Origin: Cribrihabitans_A neustonicus | GTDB lineage: Bacteria; Pseudomonadota; Alphaproteobacteria; Rhodobacterales; Rhodobacteraceae | Direction: 5' to 3' | DNA: 64,000 bases | NCBI RefSeq assembly: GCF_048820895.1 | Contig: NZ_JBMERQ010000004.1 | Coordinates: 1 to 64,000 of the forward strand | In this document: positions 16,642 through 25,851 of the stretch, in pieces | Layout: each line of letters starts with the position of its first letter | How positions within the stretch are numbered: position 1 is the first letter of the stretch | Program-made: the position numbers and the translations under genes | Notes under the pieces: generated by a model | What the model was told of the DNA's origin: nothing | The model's database searches: none | Seen by the model: the letters and a program-made list of their open reading frames with translations, nothing else

Positions 16642-18600
16642 ATGGAAGTGTTTCTGTACCAGGCCACAGTCTACCTCGCCGCCGCGGTGATTGCGGTGCC
16701 GCTAGCGGCACGGCTGGGACTTGGCTCGGTGCTCGGCTATCTCGCGGCCGGTATCGTGATCGGCCCGATCCTGGGCCTGACCGGCGCCGAAGCCGAAGAT
16801 TTGCGCCATTTTGCCGAGTTCGGCGTCGTCATGATGCTGTTCCTGATCGGCCTGGAACTGGAGCCGCGCGTTCTCTGGGCCATGCGGCACAAACTCCTGG
16901 GTCTGGGCGGTATGCAGGTCATCGCCTCCGCGCTGGTGCTGATGGGCGCCGCAATGGTGGCCGGGCAGACCTGGAACGTGAGCCTCGCCATCGGCCTTGC
17001 GCTGTCGCTCTCCTCCACCGCCATCGTGGTGCAAACGCTGTCGGAAAAGGGGCTGATGCAAACCAGCGGCGGGCGATCCTCCTTCTCGGTGCTGCTGACC
17101 CAGGACATCGCGGTGATCCCGATCCTCGCGCTGCTGCCGCTTTTGGGCTCCCATGCGGTAGCGCATTTCACCCCCAATGGCTCGATCGCCTTTGCCGAGG
17201 GCAACAGCCAAGGCGGCGGGCACGGCAGCGGCGCTGGCGGCCACGGCTCGCTGTCGCTGGTCGAAGGCTTGCCGGGCTGGGGCGTTACCCTGGTCACCAT
17301 CGGTGCCATCGCCGCGATCATCCTCGCCGGCGTCTACCTCACACGGCCGGTGTTCCGCTTCATTCACGGCTCCAAGCTGCGCGAGATGTACACCGCGCTG
17401 GCGCTTGTCATCGTGGTCGGCATCTCCTTCCTGATGACGCTTGTAGGGCTATCCCCCGCGCTTGGCGCCTTCCTCGCGGGCGTCGTGCTGGCCAACTCCG
17501 AGTTCCGGCACGAGCTCGAAAGCGACCTCAACCCCTTCAAGGGGCTGCTCTTGGGCCTGTTCTTCATCACCGTGGGCGCGGGCATCGACTACCGTTTGTT
17601 CCTTACGGATCCGGCCGATCTCCTCGGCCTGGCGCTTCTGGTGATCCTGGCCAAGGGCCTGGTCCTGTTTATTACCGGCAAGATTTTCGGCCTCAAGCGG
17701 CGCGATCTGTGGCTGTTCACGCTGAGCCTCGCGCAGGCGGGCGAGTTCGGTTTCGTGCTGCTTACCTTCTCCAGCCAGCTCAACGTGATCCCGTCCGCAC
17801 TGACGGAAAAGCTCTTGCTGGTGATCGCGCTTTCGATGCTGATCACGCCGCTGCTGTTCATCCTCTACGACCAGCTGTCGAAGCGCATGGCCGAGGCCCG
17901 GCAGGAGTATGAGCCGGACGAGATCGACGAGGAAGCGCCCGTCATCATCGCAGGTATCGGCCGCTTCGGCCAGATTGTGAACCGCCTGGTGCAGGCCAGC
18001 GGGTTCAAGACGGTGGTACTCGATCACGACATGGAAGCGGTCCAGCTGATGCGCCGCTTCGGAGTCAAGAGCTTCCTGGGCGATCCGACCCGGCCCGAGC
18101 TGCTAAAGGCTGCGGGCATCGCCAAGGCCAAGGTGTTTGTGGTTGCGCTCGACGATCCGGAGCGGGTTGTGCAGATGGTCGCTTACGTGCGGCGCTCCTA
18201 TCCGGACCTGCACATCGTCGCCCGCGCCAAGGACCGCAACCACGTCTATGAGCTCTACCAGGCCGGCGCGGATGACATCGTGCGCGAGCTTTTCGACAGC
18301 TCGGTGCGCGCGGGCCGCTACGTGCTGGAGAATATGGGGCTCAGCGAATACGAGGCCGCCCAGGCGGCGCGCACCTTCTACGCCCACGACCGGCAGAACC
18401 TGCGCGACCTGGCGGAGCACTGGATCCCCGGCACCCTCGCCAGCCAGAACCCCGCCTACATCTCCCGCGCGCAGGAGCTGGAGAAGGCGATCGAGAGCGC
18501 GATCTTTGAGATGGCGGAGCGCAAGCGCGGCGAGCGGGGTGAGCTCGGCGAGCGGGATCGGCGCGGGGAGCGGGAAAGAAGCACGGACGCGGCGGAATAA
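16642..18600 (+). CDS. kefB: Kef-type monovalent cation:proton antiporter (CPA2)
   Basis: This 652-residue inner-membrane protein has a CPA2 exchanger domain with about 12 helices (residues 1-400; GLGSVLGYLAAGIVIGPILG, then LSLSSTAIVVQTL and the helix with LAGVVLANSEFRHELESDLN) and a cytosolic RCK/TrkA-N domain (about 430-550; VIIAGIGRFGQIVNRL, a Rossmann glycine motif). It exports K+ or Na+ in exchange for H+, probably gated by nucleotide or glutathione adduct. A His/Gly-rich loop (about 190-210) may bind metal. The C-terminal end is a charged helix. ATG 16642 begins the first membrane helix. The kefB versus kefC assignment is not settled. Confidence 0.9.
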   Translation: MEVFLYQATVYLAAAVIAVPLAARLGLGSVLGYLAAGIVIGPILGLTGAEAEDLRHFAEFGVVMMLFLIGLELEPRVLWAMRHKLLGLGGMQVIASALVLMGAAMVAGQTWNVSLAIGLALSLSSTAIVVQTLSEKGLMQTSGGRSSFSVLLTQDIAVIPILALLPLLGSHAVAHFTPNGSIAFAEGNSQGGGHGSGAGGHGSLSLVEGLPGWGVTLVTIGAIAAIILAGVYLTRPVFRFIHGSKLREMYTALALVIVVGISFLMTLVGLSPALGAFLAGVVLANSEFRHELESDLNPFKGLLLGLFFITVGAGIDYRLFLTDPADLLGLALLVILAKGLVLFITGKIFGLKRRDLWLFTLSLAQAGEFGFVLLTFSSQLNVIPSALTEKLLLVIALSMLITPLLFILYDQLSKRMAEARQEYEPDEIDEEAPVIIAGIGRFGQIVNRLVQASGFKTVVLDHDMEAVQLMRRFGVKSFLGDPTRPELLKAAGIAKAKVFVVALDDPERVVQMVAYVRRSYPDLHIVARAKDRNHVYELYQAGADDIVRELFDSSVRAGRYVLENMGLSEYEAAQAARTFYAHDRQNLRDLAEHWIPGTLASQNPAYISRAQELEKAIESAIFEMAERKRGERGELGERDRRGERERSTDAAE

Positions 18601-18631
18601 CCGCTCGGGTGCGGGTCCCGCCTGCCGCCGT

Positions 18632-19648
18632 TCAGCCGTCCGAGACGCCCGCCTCGGCGAAGGTTGCCATACCGCTGTGGCAGGCCACCGCCCCCTTCAG
18701 CACCTGTATCGCAAGCGCCGCGCCCGAAGCTTCGCCCAGCCGCAGGCCCAGCGACAGCAGCGGTGTCTTGCCGAGCCGCTCCAGCAGCGCCCGATGCGCG
18801 GTTTCGGCGCTTTGATGGCCAGCCACCGCGTGATCCAGCGCGCCGTCGGCGGTCTGTGCGAGACAGGCAGCGGCGGCGCAGCAGATGAACCCATCGAGGA
18901 TCACCGGAATGCGCAGGCAGCGGGCAGCCGCGATAGCGCCCGCCATGGCCGCGATCTCGCGCCCGCCGAGACAAGCCAGCGCGTCCAGCCCGTCGCGGAC
19001 CGCGCCGCGGTGCAAGGCCACGCCTTCGGCCACCACGCGGGTCTTGGCAGCAAGCCCCGCATCGTCGATGCCGGTGCCGCGGCCTGTCCAGTCCCCTGCA
19101 TCACCGCCAAACAGCACGCAGGCGAGCGCCGCCGCCGGGGTGGTGTTGCCGATGCCCATTTCACCCACCACCAGCAGATCGGCGGTGGGGTCCACTGCTT
19201 CCCAGCCGGCTTTCAATGCCGCCAGCAGCTCCTCGGCGCTCATCGCCGGGCTTTCCGTGAAATCCCGGACCGGGCGCTCCAGTTCCAGCGCGTGCACATC
19301 CATGCGCGCGCCAGCAAGCTTGGCGAGCTGGTTTACCGCCGCGCCGCCATGCTGAAAGTTCAGCACCATCTGCGCGGTCACTTCCGGCGGGAATGCGGAG
19401 ACACCCCGCGCTGTGACGCCGTGGTTACCGGCAAAGACGATCACCTGCGGCGCCGAAACCTGCGGCCGGGCGCTGCCGCGCCAGCCGCCGTACCAGATTG
19501 CCAGATCCTCCAGCCGCCCCAGCGCGCCCGGGGGCTTGGTCAGCTGGCCATTGCGCGCAGCCGCCTGATCCCGGGCCTCCCCATCGGGCTTGGGCGCCGC
19601 CGCCAGGGCCGCGCGGAAATCATCTAGGGAAGAAAGGGGTGGCAGCAT
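18632..19648 (-). CDS. cobT: Nicotinate-nucleotide--dimethylbenzimidazole phosphoribosyltransferase
   Basis: This 338-residue enzyme makes alpha-ribazole phosphate for the lower ligand of cobalamin. Family motifs are clear: GALGRLEDLA near the start, VFAGNHGV, GEMGIGNTT, and the C-terminal MATFAEAGV containing the catalytic Glu. ATG 19648 has GAGG 7 bases upstream; the frame extends six codons farther but without better support. It diverges from cobS with about 100 bases between, so both are late cobalamin assembly genes sharing one control region. I find no cobalamin riboswitch there. Confidence 0.94.
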   Translation of the reverse strand: MLPPLSSLDDFRAALAAAPKPDGEARDQAAARNGQLTKPPGALGRLEDLAIWYGGWRGSARPQVSAPQVIVFAGNHGVTARGVSAFPPEVTAQMVLNFQHGGAAVNQLAKLAGARMDVHALELERPVRDFTESPAMSAEELLAALKAGWEAVDPTADLLVVGEMGIGNTTPAAALACVLFGGDAGDWTGRGTGIDDAGLAAKTRVVAEGVALHRGAVRDGLDALACLGGREIAAMAGAIAAARCLRIPVILDGFICCAAAACLAQTADGALDHAVAGHQSAETAHRALLERLGKTPLLSLGLRLGEASGAALAIQVLKGAVACHSGMATFAEAGVSDG

Positions 19649-19750
19649 GGGAAAGCCTCGTTGCATATGCGGCGCGGACGCGGATAAAGCGGATTTGCAA
19701 TCTGTTTAACCGCTGGCAGCCCTGCTGCAAGCCCCGCAAGAGGCCCGCAA

Positions 19751-20509
19751 ATGCGAAAAAACGACATCTTCCGCCGTGACGTGCTGCTCGCGCTGACGCT
19801 GCTGACCCGGCTGCCGCTTCCGCACCTGCCGCCGCATGCCTTCCAGCGCCAGGCCCGCGCGGTCTGGGCGTTCCCGCTGGCGGGGCTCACGGTGGCGCTG
19901 CCCGCGGCGCTGCTGGCTTGGCTGGCGCTGGCCCTTGACCTCCCAGCGGCGGTTGCCGCAGGGCTTGCGCTCACGGTGCAAGTGCTGCTGAGCGGTGCTA
20001 TGCATGAGGACGGCCTGGCCGATACCGCCGACGGGCTCTGGGGCGGGTCCGACCGGGCGCGGCGGCTGGAGATTATGAAGGACAGCCGCATCGGCGCCTA
20101 TGGAGTGATCGCGCTGATCCTGAGTTTCGGCCTGCGCTGGACTGCGCTGGCTGCGCTGCTGCCGCTTACCGGTTCTTGGGTTCTGCTGGCGCTGGCGATG
20201 ATGAGCCGCGCGGCGATGCCCCCGCTGATGGCGGCGCTGCCGAATGCGCGCGGTGAGGGGCTCTCCCGCAGGGTAGGCCGCCCCCCTGCCCTCACTTGCG
20301 GGCTCGGCGTGCTGCTCGCGTTGGCCCTGTCGCTGCCGCTGATCGGCGCTGCAGCCATTGGCACCGCAATGGGGATGGCCGCCGCTGCCTTGGGGCTGGG
20401 GGTACTGGCCAAAGCTAAGATCGGCGGCCAGACCGGGGATATCCTCGGTGCGTCCCAGCTGCTTGCCGAGATCGCCGGTCTGCTCACCCTCCTCGCCGTT
20501 TTCGGCTGA
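19751..20509 (+). CDS. cobS: Adenosylcobinamide-GDP ribazoletransferase (cobalamin synthase)
   Basis: This 252-residue polytopic inner-membrane enzyme joins adenosylcobinamide-GDP to alpha-ribazole, the last step of cobalamin synthesis. The signature MHEDGLADTADGLWGG and DSRIGAYGV metal-binding motifs are present, with several Leu/Ala-rich membrane helices after residue 110. It diverges from cobT, which supplies its substrate. Confidence 0.94.
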   Translation: MRKNDIFRRDVLLALTLLTRLPLPHLPPHAFQRQARAVWAFPLAGLTVALPAALLAWLALALDLPAAVAAGLALTVQVLLSGAMHEDGLADTADGLWGGSDRARRLEIMKDSRIGAYGVIALILSFGLRWTALAALLPLTGSWVLLALAMMSRAAMPPLMAALPNARGEGLSRRVGRPPALTCGLGVLLALALSLPLIGAAAIGTAMGMAAAALGLGVLAKAKIGGQTGDILGASQLLAEIAGLLTLLAVFG

Positions 20510-20525
20510 AGCCGGCCTTGGGAAC

Positions 20526-20555
20526 AAAAAAGGCCGCGCCCTCTCAGGCACGGCC
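20526..20555 (-). terminator. Rho-independent terminator of carD
   Basis: The minus strand reads a stem GGCCGTGCC/GGCGCGGCC (one G-U pair) followed by TTTTTT, 24 bases after the carD stop and between the convergent cobS and carD genes. Confidence 0.85.
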
Positions 20556-20578
20556 CCGCCAGTTGACGGCGTCTTGGA

Positions 20579-21088
20579 TCAGGCGGCTCGGGAGGTCAGT
20601 ACCTCGTCCACCTGCTTGGCGGCGGCGATCTCGTCGTTGCCGGAGACGGCTGCGACTTCGCGGGTCAGGCGTTCCAGCGCGGCTTCGTAGAGCTGGCGCT
20701 CGGAGTAGCTCTGCTCGCGCTGGTCATCGGTGCGGTGCAGGTCACGCACCACCTCAGCAATCGAGATAAGGTCGCCGGAATTGATTTTCTGCTCATATTC
20801 CTGCGCCCGGCGCGACCACATCGCGCGCTTGACCTTGGCCTTGCCCTTCAGGGTTTTCATCGCCTGGTCGATCACGTCCGGCGTGCTGAGCGAGCGCATC
20901 CCAACTTCGGAGGCTTTGTTGGTGGGCACCCGCAGGGTCATCTTGTCCTTCTCAAAGGTGATTACGAAGAGTTCCAGCGCAAAGCCGGCGACTTCCTGCT
21001 CCTCGATCGAGATGATCTGGCCGACACCATGCGCCGGGTAGACCACGTAATCATTGGGGCGGAATTCAGGCTTCTTCGACTTGGTCAT
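20579..21088 (-). CDS. carD: CarD-family RNA polymerase-binding regulator
   Basis: This 169-residue protein begins with the CarD/TRCF RNA-polymerase interaction Tudor fold (FRPNDYVVYPAHGVGQIISIE) and continues into the helical DNA-contact domain with the conserved Trp in KRAMWSRRAQEYEQKI. Proteins of this family bind the beta subunit and stabilise open promoter complexes, especially at rRNA promoters. It has its own terminator downstream and another upstream after fdxA, so it is probably a separate transcription unit. Confidence 0.93.
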   Translation of the reverse strand: MTKSKKPEFRPNDYVVYPAHGVGQIISIEEQEVAGFALELFVITFEKDKMTLRVPTNKASEVGMRSLSTPDVIDQAMKTLKGKAKVKRAMWSRRAQEYEQKINSGDLISIAEVVRDLHRTDDQREQSYSERQLYEAALERLTREVAAVSGNDEIAAAKQVDEVLTSRAA

Positions 21089-21278
21089 ACAGGTTTTTCC
21101 TCACTCTTGGCCGGGGGGGAGCCGGCCTTTAAACGGGCAAATGCTGCGCGCCGGGCTGGCCAGTAGTGCCGCCGCGCAGGCATTCTCCCGCAGAAATACC
21201 GCCCTTAGTGCACACGTAGCCGAGCGCATTTCGGGGCGGGTCCGATCGCTTATGTCGTTTCTAGAAGGCAGCATACCA

Positions 21279-21303
21279 CAAAAAACCGCCCTCCGGAAGG
21301 CGG
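21279..21303 (-). terminator. Rho-independent terminator after fdxA
   Basis: On the minus strand the hairpin CCGCCTTCC-GGAGGGCGG (one mismatch) is followed by TTTTTTG. It lies 84 bases past the fdxA stop and closes the helicase-hslR-fdxA unit. Confidence 0.8.
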
Positions 21304-21386
21304 CTGTCCGGGAAGGCCCGGAATTTTGTGCTGCGCTGCGGCGGCATTTTGCCGCCGCGGCCGAACCAGAGGCAAACGGGCGCGGC

Positions 21387-21725
21387 TCAGCCGCCTTCGC
21401 CCGGGGCCTCGGAGAAGTATTTCTCCAGCTTGCCCTCTTCGCCGTCACGCTCCTCGGCTTCCGGCATCGGGTCCTTTTTCGAGACGATCACCGGCCAGAT
21501 CTCGGCATACTTGCGGTTGAACTCGACCCATTTGTCCATATCCGGCTCGGTGTCGGGACGGATCGCATCGGCCGGGCATTCCGGTTCGCAGACGCCGCAG
21601 TCGATGCATTCGTCGGGGTGGATCACCAGGGTGTTCTCGCCCTCGTAGAAGCAGTCAACCGGGCATACCTCGACACAGTCGGTGTATTTGCAGGCGATGC
21701 AGTTTTCCGTCACCACATAGGTCAT
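21387..21725 (-). CDS. fdxA: 7Fe ferredoxin (FdxA)
   Basis: This 112-residue electron carrier has CIACKYTDCVEVCPVDCF, which fits the 3Fe-4S cluster site, and CIDCGVCEPECP for the 4Fe-4S cluster, plus the long C-terminal extension (WVEFNRKYAEIWPVI) typical of Azotobacter FdI-type proteins. It acts in cytosolic redox transfer; a partner is not evident. It follows the S4 gene in the same direction. Confidence 0.95.
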   Translation of the reverse strand: MTYVVTENCIACKYTDCVEVCPVDCFYEGENTLVIHPDECIDCGVCEPECPADAIRPDTEPDMDKWVEFNRKYAEIWPVIVSKKDPMPEAEERDGEEGKLEKYFSEAPGEGG

Positions 21726-21788
21726 CGTATCGGGTCCCGTATTGCGTTTACGGCCTTGCTAATCCACTCCGGGCGGGGCTTCAAGCCG

Positions 21789-22163
21789 TCAAAGGGTATC
21801 CTGCTTGCGGGTAAGATCAAGCGCCCTGCGGGCTTTTTTATCCGGACGACCTTTTCCCTCGAATTTCGGGTTGGCAGGTATTTTCTCCTGCGGCTCCGTC
21901 ATGTCGAAGTACAGCGCCTGAGCTTCCGGCGCGGGGCCGCGGCGGGCGCCGATCGCCTCCACCCGCACGACACGGATCACCCGGCCCTGGGCAAACGTCA
22001 GAACGTCGCCGGGAGCGACGCTCTGTGCCGGTTTCAAGGCCTTGGCGCCATTGATGCGCACATGGCCCGCGCCGATCTGCTTTGCAGCCAGGCTGCGGGT
22101 CTTGAAGAACCGCGCCTGCCACAGCCACTTGTCGATGCGGATCTTCGGCGCGGGTTCCGTCAT
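21789..22163 (-). CDS. hslR: S4-domain RNA-binding protein (Hsp15-like)
   Basis: This 124-residue protein has an S4 RNA-binding fold at residues 8-60 (IRIDKWLWQARFFKTRSLA then GHVRINGAKALKPAQSV) and a basic tail (KGRPDKKARRALDLTRK), as in E. coli Hsp15, which rescues stalled 50S subunits carrying peptidyl-tRNA. It starts 7 bases after the helicase stop, pointing to cotranscription and a shared RNA role. Confidence 0.88.
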   Translation of the reverse strand: MTEPAPKIRIDKWLWQARFFKTRSLAAKQIGAGHVRINGAKALKPAQSVAPGDVLTFAQGRVIRVVRVEAIGARRGPAPEAQALYFDMTEPQEKIPANPKFEGKGRPDKKARRALDLTRKQDTL

Positions 22164-22170
22164 GGCGGGA

Positions 22171-25155
22171 TCAGTCGTCCTGCTTCAGCCCCATCAGTGC
22201 CGCGGCAAAGGGGTTGTCGGGATCGATCTGCTTTTCCTTCTTCGGCGGGCGCGCGGAGTAGGTCTTGCCGCCCTGCTTGGGCGGGCGCGGACCGCCCTTT
22301 TTGCCGGGACGGCCACCGCCGCCCTCGCCGCCGCCCTTGGGTCCGCGGGAACGGCCCTTGCCGCCGCCCCTGCCATCCTGCTGGCCGCGCCGGTTCTGGC
22401 CGCGGCTGCCGCCGGCCTGGCGGGTGCGGCCCCAGGTGAAGGTGTAGAAGACCTCGAGCTCCGGCTCCTCGACACGGGCATCCGCAGCCTCGCCCACCGG
22501 CAGCTCCTCGGCCGGGGTTTCCGGCACCGGATCCTCAGGCGTGGGCTCGGCCGGGACCTCGGCCACAGGTGCGACGCCCGCGTCAGCAATATCCGCCACA
22601 TCCGCAGGCACATCGGCAGGCCGGTCCGCGGCAGCGTCCAGCGGCTCGCCCTCGCCCGGCTCGACCGGAGCCGCGGCAGGAGTGTTCTCGACCTCGGCGG
22701 CCACATCCATCACCGGAACATCAGCCTCGGGTGCGGCCGCCGGCGTGCCGGTTTCAGCCACCACCTCATCGGCGGGCTTCACCTTCAGGCGCTCGCCTTT
22801 TTCGGCGCTGTAGCCGAGGCCCTGCATCAGACCCGCGAACTGCTCCAGCGTCATCCCGGTGATCGACAGCATGTCGGCCTTGGCCTCGAAGCCGCCGCGG
22901 CTGTCCTCGGCCCGCAGCATGTCGGCGAGCCGTTCCAGCATGTCGATGCGGATCATCCGCTCGCCCGCGGCGCGGTAGCCGCACATGGTGTCATAGCCTT
23001 TCGGCGCATCCGGCGCAGCGGGCACGGTCACAAGGCCCGGCGGCGGCGCTTCGGGGAAGTCCTGCAGGCCCTTCGCGAGCGACCACAGCACCAGGCGCAG
23101 ACGCGTCGGCGCGGGCTTCAGCAGAAGCGGCATGAAGATGGTGAACTGACCGAAGCGGATGCCGTGCTTGCGCAGCGCGCCGCGGGCGTCCTGGTCGAGG
23201 TCCTTGACCTCCTGCGCCACGTCCTGCCGCGGCAGCACGCCCAGCGCCTCGACCATACGGAAGGCAAAGCCGCGTGCAAGCCCGGTCAGCGCCTCGTCCT
23301 TCTGCAGATTAAGCAGCGGCTCAAACAGCGCGCTGATCTTGCGGCTGATGAAATGCTGCAGGCGGCGCTCCACCTTCTGCGCTACATCCGGCCCTGCGGC
23401 CTCATCCACGAATACCTCGATCCGCGGGTTCAGCGCGTCTTGACCGGCAACCAGCTTGCCAACCGCGCTATCGCCCCACATCAGGCCGCCCTGTTCGGTA
23501 AAGTCAATTTCGGTATCGGGTGCATTGTAGAAGCGGTCCGCGCGCAAATGGAACTGCGGCGCCAGCGCTTGCAGCGAGGCCGATTTCAAGGCCTTCGCCT
23601 CGGCACCCTGCGCGCTCTTGTCCGGGCTGAACCGGAACCCTTCCAGACGGCCGACGAATTCGCCTTCGACGGTCACTTCACCCTTGTCATTCACTTCGGC
23701 CAAAAGGGCCTCCTTCTGCTTGAGCCGGCGCAGAAGCACGGATGTGCGCCGGTCCACAAATCTTTGAGTCAAGCGCTCGTGCAGCGCATCTGACAACCTG
23801 TCTTCTACCGCGCGAGTCTCGCCGCGCCAATGGCTTTCGTCACGCAGCCAGCCATTCCTTTGCGCGACATATGTCCACGTGCGGATGTAGGCGAGCCGCT
23901 TGGAAAGCGCATCGATGTTGCCGTCGGTCCGGTCGATTCGCTTGATCTGGCGGGCGAACCAGTCGTCCGGCACCACACCTTTGCCGTGCAGATACTCAAA
24001 TATAACGCCCAGGAGCGAGGAATGTTCCGCGTGGCTGATGCCGCGGAAATCGGGAATGCGGCAGACGTCCCACAGCAGCCGCACCGATTGCGCATTGGTG
24101 GTGCGGGCGATGATGCCGGGCTCCCGCGACAGCATCTTCAGCGCGCCAAGGTCATCCGCCTCGCGCGCCTTGATCAGATTTTCATCCGAGGGGCTTGATT
24201 CGAGCGAGTCGATCAGCGCCTCCACGGTGCCGAAGCGCAGATCGGCGGAGCGCCAGTTCAGCTTCTTCAAGGGGGTAAAGCGATGCTCCATAATCGCCTG
24301 CGCGGTGCCTTCGTCCAAGGGCCGCGCATCGCCGGTGACGCCGAAGCTGCCGTGGCTCATACCGCGGCCCGCGCGGCCCGCGATTTGGGCCAGCTCGTTC
24401 GGGGCCAGCTCGCGCATCCGGCGGCCGTCGAACTTCGAGGTGGAGGAAAACGCCACGTGGTCAATATCGAGGTTCAGCCCCATGCCGATGGCGTCGGTCG
24501 CGACCAGGTAGTCGACCTCCCCGTTCTGATAAAGCGCCACCTGCGCGTTGCGGGTGCGCGGGGAAAGCGCCCCCATCACCACCGCAGCGCCGCCCTTCTG
24601 GCGCCGGATCAGCTCGGCGATGGCATAGACGCTGTCGACCGAGAAGCCGACGATGGCCGAGCGCGGCGGCATCCGGCTGATCTTCTTCGATCCTGCATAG
24701 ACCAGATCCGACATCCGCTCGCGGTGCATGAACTCGACCCCCGGCACCAGCGCCGCGATCGGCCCGCGCATGGTGGCAGCGCCGAGGAACAGCGTCTCGT
24801 GCGTGCCCCGCGCCCTTAGCAGCCGGTCGGTGAAAACATGGCCGCGTTCCGGGTCGGCGCAGAGCTGGATCTCGTCCACCGCCAGGAAGTCGCAGCCCAT
24901 GCCTTCGGGCATCGCCTCCACCGTGCAGATCCAGTACTGCGCGCGCGGCGGCACGATGCGCTCCTCGCCGGTGACCAGCGCCACCACCGAGGGCCCGCGG
25001 GCCGCGACCACCTTGTCGTAGACTTCGCGTGCGAGTAGACGCAGCGGGAATCCCATGACCCCGGTGCGGTAGCCCAGCATGCGTTCGATCGCGTAATGGG
25101 TTTTGCCTGTATTGGTCGGGCCCAGCACGGCCACGATCCGGGATGTGCTTGCCAT
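22171..25155 (-). CDS. SUV3-like DEx(H/D) RNA helicase with Gly/Arg/Lys-rich tail
   Basis: This 994-residue protein resembles mitochondrial SUV3 helicases. Walker A is GPTNTGKTHYA at residues 11-21, the DEx box is VDEIQL, and motif VI is in QIAGRAGRGMSHG. The SUV3-type C-terminal domain follows. After residue 800 the chain turns into an acidic Ala/Pro/Glu region (about 830-900) and then a basic, Gly/Arg/Lys-rich tail with PKGGGEGGGGRPG-type repeats, which suits RNA binding. It is likely to unwind RNA during turnover or ribosome assembly. It heads the group helicase-hslR-fdxA. Bacterial members of this group have little experimental study. Confidence 0.9.
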   Translation of the reverse strand: MASTSRIVAVLGPTNTGKTHYAIERMLGYRTGVMGFPLRLLAREVYDKVVAARGPSVVALVTGEERIVPPRAQYWICTVEAMPEGMGCDFLAVDEIQLCADPERGHVFTDRLLRARGTHETLFLGAATMRGPIAALVPGVEFMHRERMSDLVYAGSKKISRMPPRSAIVGFSVDSVYAIAELIRRQKGGAAVVMGALSPRTRNAQVALYQNGEVDYLVATDAIGMGLNLDIDHVAFSSTSKFDGRRMRELAPNELAQIAGRAGRGMSHGSFGVTGDARPLDEGTAQAIMEHRFTPLKKLNWRSADLRFGTVEALIDSLESSPSDENLIKAREADDLGALKMLSREPGIIARTTNAQSVRLLWDVCRIPDFRGISHAEHSSLLGVIFEYLHGKGVVPDDWFARQIKRIDRTDGNIDALSKRLAYIRTWTYVAQRNGWLRDESHWRGETRAVEDRLSDALHERLTQRFVDRRTSVLLRRLKQKEALLAEVNDKGEVTVEGEFVGRLEGFRFSPDKSAQGAEAKALKSASLQALAPQFHLRADRFYNAPDTEIDFTEQGGLMWGDSAVGKLVAGQDALNPRIEVFVDEAAGPDVAQKVERRLQHFISRKISALFEPLLNLQKDEALTGLARGFAFRMVEALGVLPRQDVAQEVKDLDQDARGALRKHGIRFGQFTIFMPLLLKPAPTRLRLVLWSLAKGLQDFPEAPPPGLVTVPAAPDAPKGYDTMCGYRAAGERMIRIDMLERLADMLRAEDSRGGFEAKADMLSITGMTLEQFAGLMQGLGYSAEKGERLKVKPADEVVAETGTPAAAPEADVPVMDVAAEVENTPAAAPVEPGEGEPLDAAADRPADVPADVADIADAGVAPVAEVPAEPTPEDPVPETPAEELPVGEAADARVEEPELEVFYTFTWGRTRQAGGSRGQNRRGQQDGRGGGKGRSRGPKGGGEGGGGRPGKKGGPRPPKQGGKTYSARPPKKEKQIDPDNPFAAALMGLKQDD

Positions 25156-25182
25156 CGCGTCAGCCCCCGCCCCAGCCGGGGC

Positions 25183-25749
25183 CTAGAGTTCTCTGCCCTC
25201 GATCAAGGGCTTGAGTCGGTTCAGCGCGGTGGTTACTTCCTTGTGGTGCGGATGTATAGCCTTGGCCCGCAAATAGGCCTGATAGGCGCGGCCGGGCGTG
25301 CCGAACTGTTCGAGCAGCGCGCCAAGCGCGAAGATAGCGTCGTAATCCTGGGGGTTGAGCGCCAGCGCCCGCTCGAGATCGGCGACCGCCGGCCCGTAGA
25401 GCCCCTGCGCATGGTAGGCGCGGGCGCGGGCGTGCCAGCCGCGGGCGAATTCCGGCGCATGGTCGGTCAGCGCGGTCAGATGCTCCAGCGCCTCGCCGAA
25501 GCTGCCGCGCTCCAGCGCGTCGCGGCCGCGCCGCAGCAACAGGTCCATCGCCGGAGAGCCGCTGCGCGACCACAGCGCCTGCAACTCGCGGTCGATTGCC
25601 GCAGCTGTCGCGGAATCGCTCCTGGCCAGTTCCGCGAGAAGCGTTGTTTCGTTAAGCTCCTGCGCACGGCCCGGCCCCGGCACAGCGGCCGCAGCAGCCA
25701 GCAGCGTTGCCGCCACGATAGCTTTGAGATTTGCACGGATTGCCCTCAT
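25183..25749 (-). CDS. Periplasmic TPR-repeat protein
   Basis: This 188-residue protein has a signal peptide (IVAATLLAAAAAVPGPGRAQ) and two or three tetratricopeptide repeats: GRDALERGSFGEALEHLTALT, GWHARARAYHAQGLYGPAVADLERALALNP and AIFALGALLEQFGTPGRAYQAYLRA. It probably scaffolds proteins in the periplasm. ATG 25749 places the signal peptide at the N-terminus and has a G-rich ribosome site; the 20-codon longer frame is less likely. It is 27 bases upstream of the helicase start on the same strand. Confidence 0.8.
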   Translation of the reverse strand: MRAIRANLKAIVAATLLAAAAAVPGPGRAQELNETTLLAELARSDSATAAAIDRELQALWSRSGSPAMDLLLRRGRDALERGSFGEALEHLTALTDHAPEFARGWHARARAYHAQGLYGPAVADLERALALNPQDYDAIFALGALLEQFGTPGRAYQAYLRAKAIHPHHKEVTTALNRLKPLIEGREL

Positions 25750-25851
25750 GATGCCCCCCAGTGTAATCCCGCCCGCAGCATTTTCCAGAGCGGGAAGCCA
25801 AAGCTTCACAGGAAAGTGCAGATTGCGCGCGCAACTGATCGAGGATGAGAC

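Noticed and set aside
19649..19750. Cobalamin riboswitch between cobT and cobS
   Set aside because: The gap is about 100 bases and has no B12-box-like core.
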